From the NCBI GenBank assembly GCA_045603125.1, contig JAZULN010000060.1:1-64000 (forward strand): a stretch of DNA of 64,000 bases, written 5' to 3'. Made by a program: the position numbers and the translations under genes. The notes under the pieces were generated by a model. That model searched no databases. It was given only the letters and a program-made list of their open reading frames with translations, and was not told the origin of the DNA. Shown piece by piece: positions 10,186 to 17,326 of this stretch. Source of the DNA: CAKSFT01 sp045603125 (GTDB lineage: Bacteria > Bacillota > Clostridia > UBA1381). Every line of letters starts with the position of its first letter. Within the stretch, counting starts at the first letter, position 1.

Positions 10186-10608
10186 ATGGATACAGAAAAT
10201 AACCAAAAAGAAAAACATCATTCGAGCCGTAGTCACCATCATCACCATCATAGGAGCGATAGCGGTGAAAAAAGACGATCATCCAGAAATTCTGACAGCC
10301 AGAAAAAGGTTGTAGATGAGAGAATGAAAGAGGTAAGATGGGAAAAGGTTTTTAAACCCATTATAGAAATTGTGATGGTTGTTGGGTTTATCGTTTTGAT
10401 TGCTGCTATTGTATGGTTTTTGATGAATCCTGAAATGGGAACGATGAAATCTAATAAGGCAACAAAGGATGTTGTTATAGAAAAGCAGGAAGAACTCAAG
10501 ACCGAATTGGAAGAAAAGGACTTAAAGCGTGACCTTGAAGCTGCACTTGAGAGAATTGAGGAGCTTGAGGAGAGAGTGGAAGACCTTGAGAGAGCCTTAA
10601 ATAAATAA
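10186..10608 (+). CDS. Small His-rich single-pass membrane protein with coiled coil
   Basis: I do not recognise a family. The 140-residue product has a basic, Ser- and His-rich N-terminal region with a run of six histidines (residues 17-22). One hydrophobic segment spans about residues 59-80, and a highly charged heptad-rich C terminus (about 96-140) should form a coiled coil. By the positive-inside rule the N terminus is probably cytoplasmic and the coiled coil outside, like small divisome or envelope-stress proteins (inference). ATG 10186 is chosen over TTG 10171 because GGGGG lies about eight bases before it. It begins 15 bases after addA and may be co-transcribed with addBA, though no functional link is evident. 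Confidence 0.7.
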   Translation: MDTENNQKEKHHSSRSHHHHHHRSDSGEKRRSSRNSDSQKKVVDERMKEVRWEKVFKPIIEIVMVVGFIVLIAAIVWFLMNPEMGTMKSNKATKDVVIEKQEELKTELEEKDLKRDLEAALERIEELEERVEDLERALNK

Positions 10609-10614
10609 TAGTTT

Positions 10615-10652
10615 TTAGGGGCTATTTGGGACTAAATAAAAATAGCCCTTAA
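10615..10652 (+). terminator. Terminator of the addBA region
   Basis: A GGGGCTATTT arm pairs with AAATAGCCCT across a loop of about 13 bases. A/T runs follow. It separates the addBA unit from the ribosomal protein unit. Confidence 0.7.
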
Positions 10653-10680
10653 AAATTTTTTAAATTTTATAAAAAAATGC

Positions 10681-10709
10681 TTGACTTCTCCCTTGAGGGA
10701 TGATATAAT
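10681..10709 (+). promoter_or_regulatory. Strong extended -10 promoter of rpmG-secE-nusG
   Basis: TTGACT (10681-10686), a 17-base spacer and TATAAT (10704-10709) with TG at 10701-10702 form a near-consensus promoter. Just after the expected start, AGAAG/CTTCT can form a small hairpin before eight T. The alternative pairing CTTCTTTTTT (10727-10736) with AAAAAAGAAG (10747-10756) is mutually exclusive with it. Confidence 0.85.
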
Positions 10710-10797
10710 ATCTTGCAGAAGGGTGACTTCTTTTTTTTGTGTGTTTAAAAAAGAAGCCCGAAGATTTATTTGATATGTATAAACGGAGGTGTAAATC

Positions 10798-10947
10798 ATG
10801 AGAGTAAAAATCACATTAGCTTGCTCAGAATGTAAACAAAGAAACTATAATACAATGAAGAACAAGAAAAATGATCCGGACAGATTGGAAATGAATAAGT
10901 ATTGCAGATTCTGCAAGAAGCACACTCTACACAAAGAGACTAAATAA
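10798..10947 (+). CDS. rpmG: 50S ribosomal protein L33
   Basis: A 49-residue zinc-ribbon protein of the large ribosomal subunit. It begins MRVKITLACSECKQRNY and ends CRFCKKHTLHKETK. Two CxxC pairs make it the zinc-binding (C+) form of L33. ATG 10798 follows ACGGAGGTG at 10784-10792. The position before secE-nusG is the common Bacillota order, although a tRNA-Trp sometimes found between rpmG and secE is absent here. Confidence 0.96.
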   Translation: MRVKITLACSECKQRNYNTMKNKKNDPDRLEMNKYCRFCKKHTLHKETK

Positions 10948-10967
10948 TTAAGATAGGGGTTTTAAAA

Positions 10968-11186
10968 ATGGCTGAAAATAATCAAACCGCAAAAAAAGGC
11001 GGATTGGGAAAGTTCTTTAGAGAAACAAAAGCAGAACTAAAAAAAGTATCTTGGCCCTCAAAGAAACAGTTGATACGTAACACTCTTATCATTTTAGCAT
11101 TCATAATTATTGTATCGGTAATTTTATCTGTTTTAGATATGGGCTTTAGTGCATTGTTTGATTTTGTATTAGGCAGACTTTCATAA
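10968..11186 (+). CDS. secE: Preprotein translocase subunit SecE
   Basis: A small essential component of the SecYEG channel that clamps SecY in the membrane. The 72-residue protein has the family core FFRETKAELKKVSWPSKK followed by one transmembrane helix (about residues 41-64), the short single-span form typical of Gram-positives. AGGGG precedes the ATG. The spacings to rpmG (20 bases) and nusG (15 bases) indicate one operon. Confidence 0.96.
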   Translation: MAENNQTAKKGGLGKFFRETKAELKKVSWPSKKQLIRNTLIILAFIIIVSVILSVLDMGFSALFDFVLGRLS

Positions 11187-11201
11187 GAAAAGGGGAGTTT
11201 T

Positions 11202-11726
11202 ATGGCTGAAGAAGCAAAGTGGTATGTAGTTCATACATACTCCGGTTATGAAAACAAGGTCAAAGCCAACATTGAAAAATCAGTTGAAAACCGTGGCATA
11301 AGCGATATGATTCAGGCCGTAGAAGTACCGCTTGAGGATGTTATCGAAGAGAAAAACGGAGTAGAAAAGATTGTAAAGCGTAAGATTTTCCCCGGATATG
11401 TTGTAATTAAGATGGTTATGAACGACGAAAGCTGGTTTGTTGTAAGAAACACCAGAGGCGTTACAGGGTTCGTAGGACCCGGTTCAAAGCCGGTACCTCT
11501 TACCGATGAAGAGGTAGAAAACATGGGTGTGGAAAAAGTACGCATGGCTTCAATGGATGTCAATGTGGGCGACCATGTAAGTGTAAAATCAGGACCGCTT
11601 GAAGGATTTTCAGGTTTGGTTGAAAGCGTTGATGAAAAACGACGTAAAGTTATTGTGCGTGTGGCTATGTTCGGTAAGGAAACACCTGCTGAAGTAGACT
11701 ACAGCCAAATTGTTAAATCGATATAA
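11202..11726 (+). CDS. nusG: Transcription termination/antitermination factor NusG
   Basis: NusG binds RNA polymerase and couples it to Rho, NusE or ribosomes. The 174-residue protein has the NGN domain (KWYVVHTYSGYENKV near the start, FPGYVVIKM and NTRGVTGFVG in the middle). A C-terminal KOW domain (GDHVSVKSGPLEGFSG) follows. AAGGGGAG precedes ATG 11202. It is the last gene before a structured leader that opens the rplKA unit. Confidence 0.97.
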   Translation: MAEEAKWYVVHTYSGYENKVKANIEKSVENRGISDMIQAVEVPLEDVIEEKNGVEKIVKRKIFPGYVVIKMVMNDESWFVVRNTRGVTGFVGPGSKPVPLTDEEVENMGVEKVRMASMDVNVGDHVSVKSGPLEGFSGLVESVDEKRRKVIVRVAMFGKETPAEVDYSQIVKSI

Positions 11727-11759
11727 ACTAAAATGTTTATATATATCCCTCTGGTGACA

Positions 11760-11792
11760 GTGGGAGGGCAAAAATTGTCCGTTAATTACCAC
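11760..11792 (+). promoter_or_regulatory. Putative L1-binding mRNA site upstream of rplK
   Basis: GTGG pairs with CCAC at the base. A GAG bulge faces an A/T-rich internal loop, and GGCAA pairs with TTGTC around an AAA loop. The same layout recurs before rplA. The stem-GAG-asymmetric-loop-stem pattern matches known L1 autoregulatory sites on rplK/rplA mRNA (established biology); assignment here is by eye. Confidence 0.6.
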
Positions 11793-11832
11793 AAGCGAAG
11801 AAGATTCGCAAATTTTAAGGAGGTGGCCATTT

Positions 11833-12258
11833 ATGGCACAAAAAGTCGCAGGTTATATTAAATTACAAATTCCGGCCGGCAAAGCAACTCCGGCACCCCC
11901 GGTAGGTCCGGCACTTGGTCAACATGGTGTTAACATCATGCAGTTTACCAAGGAATTTAACGAAAAAACAGCAAAAGATGCAGGTCTTATCATCCCTGTA
12001 GTTATTACAGTTTATGCAGACCGTACATTCTCTTTTGTTACAAAGACACCACCAGCATCAGTTTTACTTAAGAAAGCTTGTAAGATTGACAGTGGTTCAG
12101 GTGTTCCTAACAAAATAAAAGTTGCTACAATCAAGAAGGCAGATGTTCAACAAATCGCTGAAACAAAAATGCCTGACTTAAACGCTGCAAGCCTTGAAGC
12201 GGCTATGAGCATGATTGCAGGAACTGCAAGAAGTATGGGCATAGTTGTAGAAGACTAA
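11833..12258 (+). CDS. rplK: 50S ribosomal protein L11
   Basis: L11 binds the GTPase-associated centre of 23S rRNA. At 141 residues it has the normal length. The Pro-rich N-terminal signature (KLQIPAGKATPAPPVGPALG) and the C-terminal RNA-binding domain ending GTARSMGIVVED are intact. AAGGAGG precedes ATG 11833. Its mRNA leader holds a putative L1 site, consistent with L1 feedback on rplKA. Confidence 0.97.
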   Translation: MAQKVAGYIKLQIPAGKATPAPPVGPALGQHGVNIMQFTKEFNEKTAKDAGLIIPVVITVYADRTFSFVTKTPPASVLLKKACKIDSGSGVPNKIKVATIKKADVQQIAETKMPDLNAASLEAAMSMIAGTARSMGIVVED

Positions 12259-12278
12259 TAGGAAAACAGCAATTAAAA

Positions 12279-12309
12279 GTGGGAGAGGGAAGAACCCTTG
12301 ATTGACCAC
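12279..12309 (+). promoter_or_regulatory. Putative L1-binding mRNA site upstream of rplA
   Basis: GTGG and CCAC close the structure. GAG faces TGATTGA across an internal loop, and AGGG pairs with CCCT around AAGAA. This is a second copy of the layout before rplK, ending 15 bases before the rplA start, where L1 binding could block translation initiation. Confidence 0.65.
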
Positions 12310-12324
12310 AAAGGAGGAAATAAT

Positions 12325-13020
12325 ATGTTTAGAGGAAAAAAATATCAGGAAAGCGTTAAGCTAATTGATAAATCAAAGCAATATGATGCTTCAGAAGCTC
12401 TCGAATTGGCTGTTAAGACTGCAAAGGCTAAGTTTGATGAAACAGTTGAAATTCACGTAAAATTGGGTGTTGACTCAAGACACGCAGACCAACAGGTAAG
12501 AGGTGCTATAGTATTGCCTCACGGCACAGGTAAAGTAGCTAAGGTTTTGGTATTCGCTAAGGGTGCTAGGGCTGAAGAAGCTCAGGCTACAGGTGCTGAC
12601 TATGTTGGTGAAATGGAATTGGTTACAAAGATTCAAAACGAAAACTGGTTTGATTTCGACGTTGTTGTTGCAACTCCGGATATGATGGGTGTTGTAGGTC
12701 GTTTGGGTAAGGTTTTAGGTCCTAAGGGCTTGATGCCATCACCAAAGGCTGGAACAGTTACAATGGACGTATCAAAGGCTGTTGCTGAAATTAAGTCAGG
12801 TAAGATTGAATATAGACTTGACAAGACTAACATCATCCACTGCCCAATCGGTAAAGTATCATTTGGTGCAGAAAAGCTTACAGAAAACTTCAATGCGTTG
12901 ATGGGTGCTATCGTTAAGGCTAAGCCATCAGCTGCAAAAGGTCAATACTTAAAGAGCGTTGTTGTTGGTTCTACAATGGGCCCTGGCATAAAGATCAACA
13001 GTGCAAAAATTTCTGGTTAA
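12325..13020 (+). CDS. rplA: 50S ribosomal protein L1
   Basis: L1 forms the mobile stalk near the ribosomal E site and represses its own operon. The 231-residue protein carries VEIHVKLGVDSRHADQQVRG, VATPDMMGVVGRLGKVLGPKGLMP and GTVTMDV, all family hallmarks. ATG 12325 follows AAGGAGGAAA; an upstream in-frame TTG at 12298 lies inside the regulatory hairpin and is rejected. The gene is followed by a separate rplJ promoter rather than read-through alone. Confidence 0.97.
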   Translation: MFRGKKYQESVKLIDKSKQYDASEALELAVKTAKAKFDETVEIHVKLGVDSRHADQQVRGAIVLPHGTGKVAKVLVFAKGARAEEAQATGADYVGEMELVTKIQNENWFDFDVVVATPDMMGVVGRLGKVLGPKGLMPSPKAGTVTMDVSKAVAEIKSGKIEYRLDKTNIIHCPIGKVSFGAEKLTENFNALMGAIVKAKPSAAKGQYLKSVVVGSTMGPGIKINSAKISG

Positions 13021-13035
13021 TCTTTAAAAAAGATA

Positions 13036-13065
13036 TTGACAAATGTATATCGTGCATGATATAAT
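13036..13065 (+). promoter_or_regulatory. Promoter of rplJL
   Basis: TTGACA (13036-13041), an 18-base spacer and TATAAT (13060-13065) preceded by TGA give a strong extended -10 promoter just downstream of rplA. Confidence 0.85.
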
Positions 13066-13084
13066 GTTATGCGTTGATATAATC

Positions 13085-13186
13085 CGTAGACAGTAGGCAT
13101 AAAGGTAAGTCCTACCGAGGGTGTTATTTAGTAATATGATACTAATGGCTCTTTGCGTGTACTACGGCATAGAGCCTTCTTTATTT
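13085..13186 (+). promoter_or_regulatory. L10 ribosomal protein leader with attenuator
   Basis: The leader contains the CCGTAGACAGTAGG and TCCTACCGAGG segments typical of the Bacillota L10 leader (Rfam L10_leader), which binds the L10(L12)4 complex. It ends with a GGCTCT/AGAGCC hairpin at 13147-13176 followed by TTCTTTATTT, a weak attenuator. Binding would favour termination or block antitermination of rplJL (established for related leaders). Confidence 0.8.
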
Positions 13187-13220
13187 GAAGGCAAAAATTT
13201 AACAGGAGGTGAAATGTTAA

Positions 13221-13895
13221 ATGCCAAGTGAAAAAGTTTTAGAGGCGAAGAAAGCGCAAGTTGCTGAAATCATCGAAGCTTTGAAGGGTGCTACAACCGG
13301 TGTGTTAGTAGACTACAGAGGTCTTACTGTTGAAGAAGATACAAAGCTAAGAAATGATTTAAGAGCAGCTGGTGTTAAGTATTTCGTAGTAAAGAACACA
13401 TTACTTCGTTTAGCAGCAAAGGAAACAGGTCTTGAAGAATTAGATTCTATCCTTCACGGACCTACAGCACTTGCAATTTCAGAAGACGCTGTTGCTCCGG
13501 CAAAGGTTATATCTGATTTTGCAAAGGAAAATGAAAAGTTTGAAATCAAGTCAGGTTTCATGGACGGTAAAGTATTGTCATTGGATGAAATTAAGACATT
13601 GGCAAAGACACCAAGCAAGGAAACATTGATTGCAAAGATGATGGGCAGCTTGAATTCTCCGATTTCTGGTTTGGCAAGATTGCTTAGCACAATCGCAGAA
13701 GGCGGCGTAGAAATTCAAGACCTAATCGCAAAGAAAGCAGGCGAAGCAGTAGAAGCAGCTCCGACTGAAGAGGTAGCAGAAGCACCTGTAGAAGAAGCAG
13801 CACCGGTAGAAGCTCCGGCTGAGGCTCCTGCAGAAGAAGCAGAGGTTGCTACTGAAGAAGAAGCACCTGCTGCAGAAGAAACACCGGCTGAATAA
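13221..13895 (+). CDS. rplJ: 50S ribosomal protein L10 with acidic Ala/Glu/Pro tail
   Basis: L10 anchors L7/L12 dimers to the ribosomal stalk. Residues 1 to about 170 are a normal L10 (GVLVDYRGLTVEEDTKLR, KVKNTLLRLA-type core, SPISGLARLL helix). The remaining ~50 residues are an unusual low-complexity tail of AEAP/EEA repeats, giving 224 residues against ~165-190 in most relatives. The L7/L12-binding helix precedes the tail, so stalk assembly should be preserved. ATG 13221 follows AGGAGGTGA. An upstream ATG at 13214 is in another frame and stops after five codons. Confidence 0.95.
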   Translation: MPSEKVLEAKKAQVAEIIEALKGATTGVLVDYRGLTVEEDTKLRNDLRAAGVKYFVVKNTLLRLAAKETGLEELDSILHGPTALAISEDAVAPAKVISDFAKENEKFEIKSGFMDGKVLSLDEIKTLAKTPSKETLIAKMMGSLNSPISGLARLLSTIAEGGVEIQDLIAKKAGEAVEAAPTEEVAEAPVEEAAPVEAPAEAPAEEAEVATEEEAPAAEETPAE

Positions 13896-13944
13896 TTGTC
13901 GGGAAAGAAAAAATGTTTAATTAAATTTTAGGAGGTCAATTAAA

Positions 13945-14319
13945 ATGGCAGATATTCAAAAAATCTTAGACGATATTAAAGAATTAAAATTATTGGAAGT
14001 TGCAGAACTTGTAAAACTTATGGAAGAAGAATTCGGCGTTAGTGCCGCTGCTCCTGTAATGGTAGCAGGTGTTGCTGCAGATGCTGGTGCTGCTGGCGGT
14101 GCAGAACAATCAGAATTCGAAGTAGTTCTTGCAGAAGCTGGTGCTTCAAAGCTTAACGTAATCAAGGTTGTTAGAGAATTAACAGGTCTTGGTCTTAAGG
14201 AAGCTAAGGAACTTGTAGACGGTGCTCCAAAGTCATTAAAGACAGGCGTTGCTAAGGAAGAAGCTGAAGCAATGAAGGCTAAGTTAGAAGAAGCAGGCGC
14301 TAAGGTAGAATTGAAATAA
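13945..14319 (+). CDS. rplL: 50S ribosomal protein L7/L12
   Basis: The flexible stalk protein recruiting translation GTPases. At 124 residues it has the N-terminal dimerisation helices (IQKILDDIKELKLLEVAELV), an Ala/Gly hinge and the C-terminal domain with KLNVIKVVRELTGLGLKEAK. TTAGGAGG precedes ATG 13945, 49 bases after rplJ. The next gene is DUF177 rather than rpoB, unlike the usual bacterial order. Confidence 0.97.
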   Translation: MADIQKILDDIKELKLLEVAELVKLMEEEFGVSAAAPVMVAGVAADAGAAGGAEQSEFEVVLAEAGASKLNVIKVVRELTGLGLKEAKELVDGAPKSLKTGVAKEEAEAMKAKLEEAGAKVELK

Positions 14320-14359
14320 TTTTACAAAAAAAGTTTTAACCCGTTAGCTGGAGAGAAAA

Positions 14360-14875
14360 ATGATTATTGATTTGTCTGAAATAATTAGAGATGTCGATTC
14401 TAAAATTACTTTGGATAGCGGCATCGAGGTTGAGAATACATCATTTATGGGCGAGGAGTTTAAGTTTTTAAAACCTCTTCATATAACCGGTCAGATAACT
14501 AACAATACTAAATCATTGGAACTAAACGCTAAAGTCACAGGTGAGGTTGAGGTTCAGTGTGCACGTTGCAGAAAAGCAATGACGGTACCTGTAAATTTTG
14601 ACATCTCCGAAGTTATCATACAAGATAATGGCGAGGATTTAGATGAAGATGTTTTGGTAATTGAAGGTGAAGAGCTGGATTTAGATGATGTAATTATCAA
14701 TAATTTTCTAATGAATGTTGACGGCAAGTATTTATGCAGTGAGGATTGTAAGGGTTTATGCCCTAAGTGCGGTCATGATTTAAACCTGGGCGAATGCTCA
14801 TGCGACAATGACTATATCGATCCCAGATGGGAAAAACTTGCGGAGATTATGAAAAATTCATCCGATACCAAATAG
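14360..14875 (+). CDS. yceD: DUF177/YceD-family protein
   Basis: YceD (DUF177) proteins are linked to 23S rRNA accumulation and nearly always precede rpmF. The 171-residue protein has VQCARCRKAM in the middle and CSEDCKGLCPKCGHDLN near the end, likely a zinc site. It ends with the conserved DPRWEKLAEI. ATG 14360 follows GGAGAG, and the rpmF start is 14 bases after the stop. The gap to rplL is 40 bases with no clear terminator, so it may extend the rplJL transcript. Confidence 0.9.
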   Translation: MIIDLSEIIRDVDSKITLDSGIEVENTSFMGEEFKFLKPLHITGQITNNTKSLELNAKVTGEVEVQCARCRKAMTVPVNFDISEVIIQDNGEDLDEDVLVIEGEELDLDDVIINNFLMNVDGKYLCSEDCKGLCPKCGHDLNLGECSCDNDYIDPRWEKLAEIMKNSSDTK

Positions 14876-14889
14876 AAGGAGTGATTGAG

Positions 14890-15075
14890 ATGGCAGTACC
14901 TAAGGGTAAAGTATCGAGATCAAGAAGAGATAAGAGACGTGCCAATTGGAAACTTGCTATTCCCGGAATGGTAGAGTGCCCACAATGTCACGAATACAAA
15001 ATGCCTCATAGAGTTTGTAAGGCTTGTGGCTATTACAACGGCAAAGAGGTTGTTAAGGTATCTTCAGATAACTAA
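14890..15075 (+). CDS. rpmF: 50S ribosomal protein L32
   Basis: A 61-residue zinc-ribbon ribosomal protein starting MAVPKGKVSRSRRDKRR, with CPQC and CKAC zinc pairs. ATG 14890 is fixed by the family start and by AAGGAGTG at 14877-14884. A longer reading from 14827 only overlaps the upstream gene. It is followed by a textbook terminator. Confidence 0.97.
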   Translation: MAVPKGKVSRSRRDKRRANWKLAIPGMVECPQCHEYKMPHRVCKACGYYNGKEVVKVSSDN

Positions 15076-15094
15076 TTTGATTTTCGATAATTTA

Positions 15095-15128
15095 AAGACT
15101 GTTTAACTTCGGTTAAGCAGTCTTTTTT
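15095..15128 (+). terminator. Terminator of the ribosomal protein block
   Basis: AAGACTGTTTAAC and GTTAAGCAGTCTT pair around a TTCG tetraloop, followed by a T run. Confidence 0.93.
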
Positions 15129-15129
15129 C

Positions 15130-15159
15130 TTGCACAGAATTTTTGATATGGAATATTAT
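15130..15159 (+). promoter_or_regulatory. Possible promoter of asnB
   Basis: TTGCAC at 15130-15135 and TATTAT at 15154-15159 are spaced by 18 bases, directly after the rpmF terminator. No T-box-like leader is present in the short gap before asnB. Confidence 0.45.
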
Positions 15160-15180
15160 ATCCATAGGAGAGTGATAATT

Positions 15181-17031
15181 ATGTGCGGAATTGCAGGAAT
15201 TGTTAATTTCAAAAAAAATCTTGTTACATATATGGAGTATAACCGACTTTTAGTAAAAGAAATGGCACAAAGAATAGCCCACAGAGGCCCCGATAGTTCG
15301 GGAGAATGGGTGGGTGAGCATGCAGCATTTTCACATAGCCGACTGGCGGTTATTGACCCCGTGGGCGGAAAACAGCCGATGAAAAAGGTGGTTGAGGGAC
15401 ACGAATTTGTAATTACATATAACGGTGAACTTTATAACACCGATGATATCAGGAATGAATTGAAAAAATACGGATATATCTTTGAAACCACGTCTGATAC
15501 CGAAGTGCTCTTATATGCCTATATTCATTACGGCGAGAAGTGTGTGGATATCTTAAACGGCATCTATGCTTTTGCTGTATGGGACACAATGCGGCAGCGT
15601 GTTTTTATCTGCCGTGACCGGTTTGGTGTAAAACCCTTTTTCTATACTAAAAAGGATGATACGGTTGTCTTTGCATCGGAATTAAAAGCAATATTTACAC
15701 ACCCCACAATCGAACCCGAGATTGATGCAGATAGCCTTCGGGAGATTTTTGCAATTTCTCCGGCAAGAACTCCCGGAAAAGGTGTATTTAAAGATGTTTT
15801 CGAACTTCGCCCAGGACATTTTATGGTAATCGACAGGCGTGGAATAGATATAAAAAAGTATTGGAGTTTAAAAAGTCAGGAACATACCGATACTTATGAG
15901 GAAACTATTGAAAAAACAAGAGAGTTGGTTATAGATAGCGTGAAAAGACAGCTTGTGTCCGATGTGCCGATTGGGACCCTTCTCTCGGGCGGACTTGATT
16001 CGAGCATTATTACCGCCATTGCGGCAGAGGAGATGAAAAAGGAAGGTAAGACCTTATCCACCTATTCATTCGACTATGAAGATAACGATAAATACTTTAA
16101 AGCCACCGATTTTCAACCCGATAGCGACGCACCTTGGGTAAAGCGAATGGTGGAGAAATTCGGGCTTGACCACACGTATCTTACCTGTAAAAACAGTTAC
16201 CTTTTAGACTACATAAAGGATGCAACATATTATAAAGACCTGCCCGGAATGGCCGATGTTGACAGTTCCCTTTACTATTTTTTGAGTCAGGTAAAGAAAA
16301 AACATACCGTGGTTTTATCGGGGGAATGCTCCGACGAGATTTTCGGGGGATATCCATGGTTTAGGAGTGAAAAAGCCTTTAATACTCCGGCATTTCCGTG
16401 GTGCTATGACCTTAGTATGAGAGAGAATGTGTTATTGCCGAGCGTGGCAAAAACCTTAAAATTAGAGGAATATTCACGAATGAGATACGAAGAATCGATA
16501 GCCGAAACACCATATTTTGACGGGGATTCTGAGGAGGAAAGGCGAAGACGGGAGATTTCATATTTGAATATAAATTGGTTTATGACTAACCTTTTAGATC
16601 GGAAGGACCGAATGAGTATGGCAAGCGGACTTGAGGTGAGAGTCCCGTTTTGCGACCACAGATTAGTGGAATATGTGTGGAATATCCCGTGGGAGATGAA
16701 GAATAAAGATAATATTTCGAAAAACATCCTAAGACAGGCGGCAAAAGGTATACTTCCTGACGATGTCTTAGCGAGGAAAAAGAGCCCGTACCCCAAAACT
16801 CATAACCCGTTTTACGAAAAGACGGTAAAGGATGCGGTGAGGGAGTTGACCGAAAGACGAGACGCCCTTATATTTGCATTTTTAGACCGACAAAAGGTTA
16901 TAGAACTCTTATCTGAAAATTCCGACTACGGAAAGCCTTTCTTCGGTCAGCTTATGGCAGGACCGCAGTTTTTAGGGTATATCCTTCAGGTGGAATATTG
17001 GCTAGAGGAATTTAAACCGAGGGTGATATAA
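15181..17031 (+). CDS. asnB: Asparagine synthetase (glutamine-hydrolysing)
   Basis: A two-domain cytoplasmic enzyme that makes asparagine from aspartate, glutamine and ATP. Cys2 after the initiator Met (MCGIAGIVNF) is the class II glutaminase nucleophile; RIAHRGPDSSG and YNGELYN complete that domain. The synthetase domain carries the PP-loop LLSGGLDSS (Ser269). The start must be ATG 15181, since Cys2 has to be exposed, and AGGAG sits upstream. The 616-residue length is normal. It is monocistronic between two terminators. Confidence 0.95.
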   Translation: MCGIAGIVNFKKNLVTYMEYNRLLVKEMAQRIAHRGPDSSGEWVGEHAAFSHSRLAVIDPVGGKQPMKKVVEGHEFVITYNGELYNTDDIRNELKKYGYIFETTSDTEVLLYAYIHYGEKCVDILNGIYAFAVWDTMRQRVFICRDRFGVKPFFYTKKDDTVVFASELKAIFTHPTIEPEIDADSLREIFAISPARTPGKGVFKDVFELRPGHFMVIDRRGIDIKKYWSLKSQEHTDTYEETIEKTRELVIDSVKRQLVSDVPIGTLLSGGLDSSIITAIAAEEMKKEGKTLSTYSFDYEDNDKYFKATDFQPDSDAPWVKRMVEKFGLDHTYLTCKNSYLLDYIKDATYYKDLPGMADVDSSLYYFLSQVKKKHTVVLSGECSDEIFGGYPWFRSEKAFNTPAFPWCYDLSMRENVLLPSVAKTLKLEEYSRMRYEESIAETPYFDGDSEEERRRREISYLNINWFMTNLLDRKDRMSMASGLEVRVPFCDHRLVEYVWNIPWEMKNKDNISKNILRQAAKGILPDDVLARKKSPYPKTHNPFYEKTVKDAVRELTERRDALIFAFLDRQKVIELLSENSDYGKPFFGQLMAGPQFLGYILQVEYWLEEFKPRVI

Positions 17032-17049
17032 AAAATTTTAAATAGTCAT

Positions 17050-17078
17050 AAAGAGGTGTGAAATTTACACCTCTTTTT
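17050..17078 (+). terminator. Terminator of asnB
   Basis: AAAGAGGTGT and ACACCTCTTT pair around a GAAATTT loop with a following T run. Confidence 0.9.
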
Positions 17079-17106
17079 AAGGGGATAGGAAAAAATGTTT
17101 CAGAAT

Positions 17107-17191
17107 AAAAAAATATAGCAAAAGCAAGGCATAGCCTTGCTTTTGGTTATCCGACGGTGTACATTGGTACACCGAGTGACTATATTTTTTT
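17107..17191. ncRNA. Compact three-way-junction structured element of unknown function
   Basis: Three perfect helices nest within 85 bases. P1 pairs 17107-17118 (AAAAAAATATAG) with 17180-17191. P2 pairs CAAAAGCAAGGC with GCCTTGCTTTTG around ATA. P3 pairs CGGTGTAC with GTACACCG around ATTG. Junction strands are GTTATCCGA and AGTGA. A shorter element sharing the P3-type hairpin lies at 20741-20798. It could be an RNA on either strand or a DNA palindromic repeat. No ORF covers it. Confidence 0.5.
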
Positions 17192-17292
17192 ATAGCAAAA
17201 GAGATATATTAAAAGAAAAATTGAAAGATTGAGATTTTTCTGCAGATATGTATTAAAAAAAGTCTTGGTATTTCATATTTTTCATACTAGCA

Positions 17293-17325
17293 CCTCTTTT
17301 GCGGTCTGGACGTTTTTAACATCCC
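17293..17325 (-). repeat. Post-stop GGGATGTTAAAAA repeat, hpt copy
   Basis: Read on the minus strand, GGGATGTTAAAAACGTCC and then AGACCGCAAAAGAGG begin one base after the hpt stop codon. The copy after the CapD-like gene (38898-38926) shares the CCAGACCGCAAAA part. Confidence 0.55.
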
Positions 17326-17326
17326 C

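Noticed and set aside
15125..15180. T-box leader upstream of asnB
   Set aside because: The gap is about 50 bases, too short for a T-box, and no specifier or antiterminator motif is present.
17107..17191. Hammerhead-type ribozyme at the three-way junction
   Set aside because: The conserved hammerhead core strands (CTGATGA and GAAA) are absent from the junction, so only an unnamed structured element is claimed.
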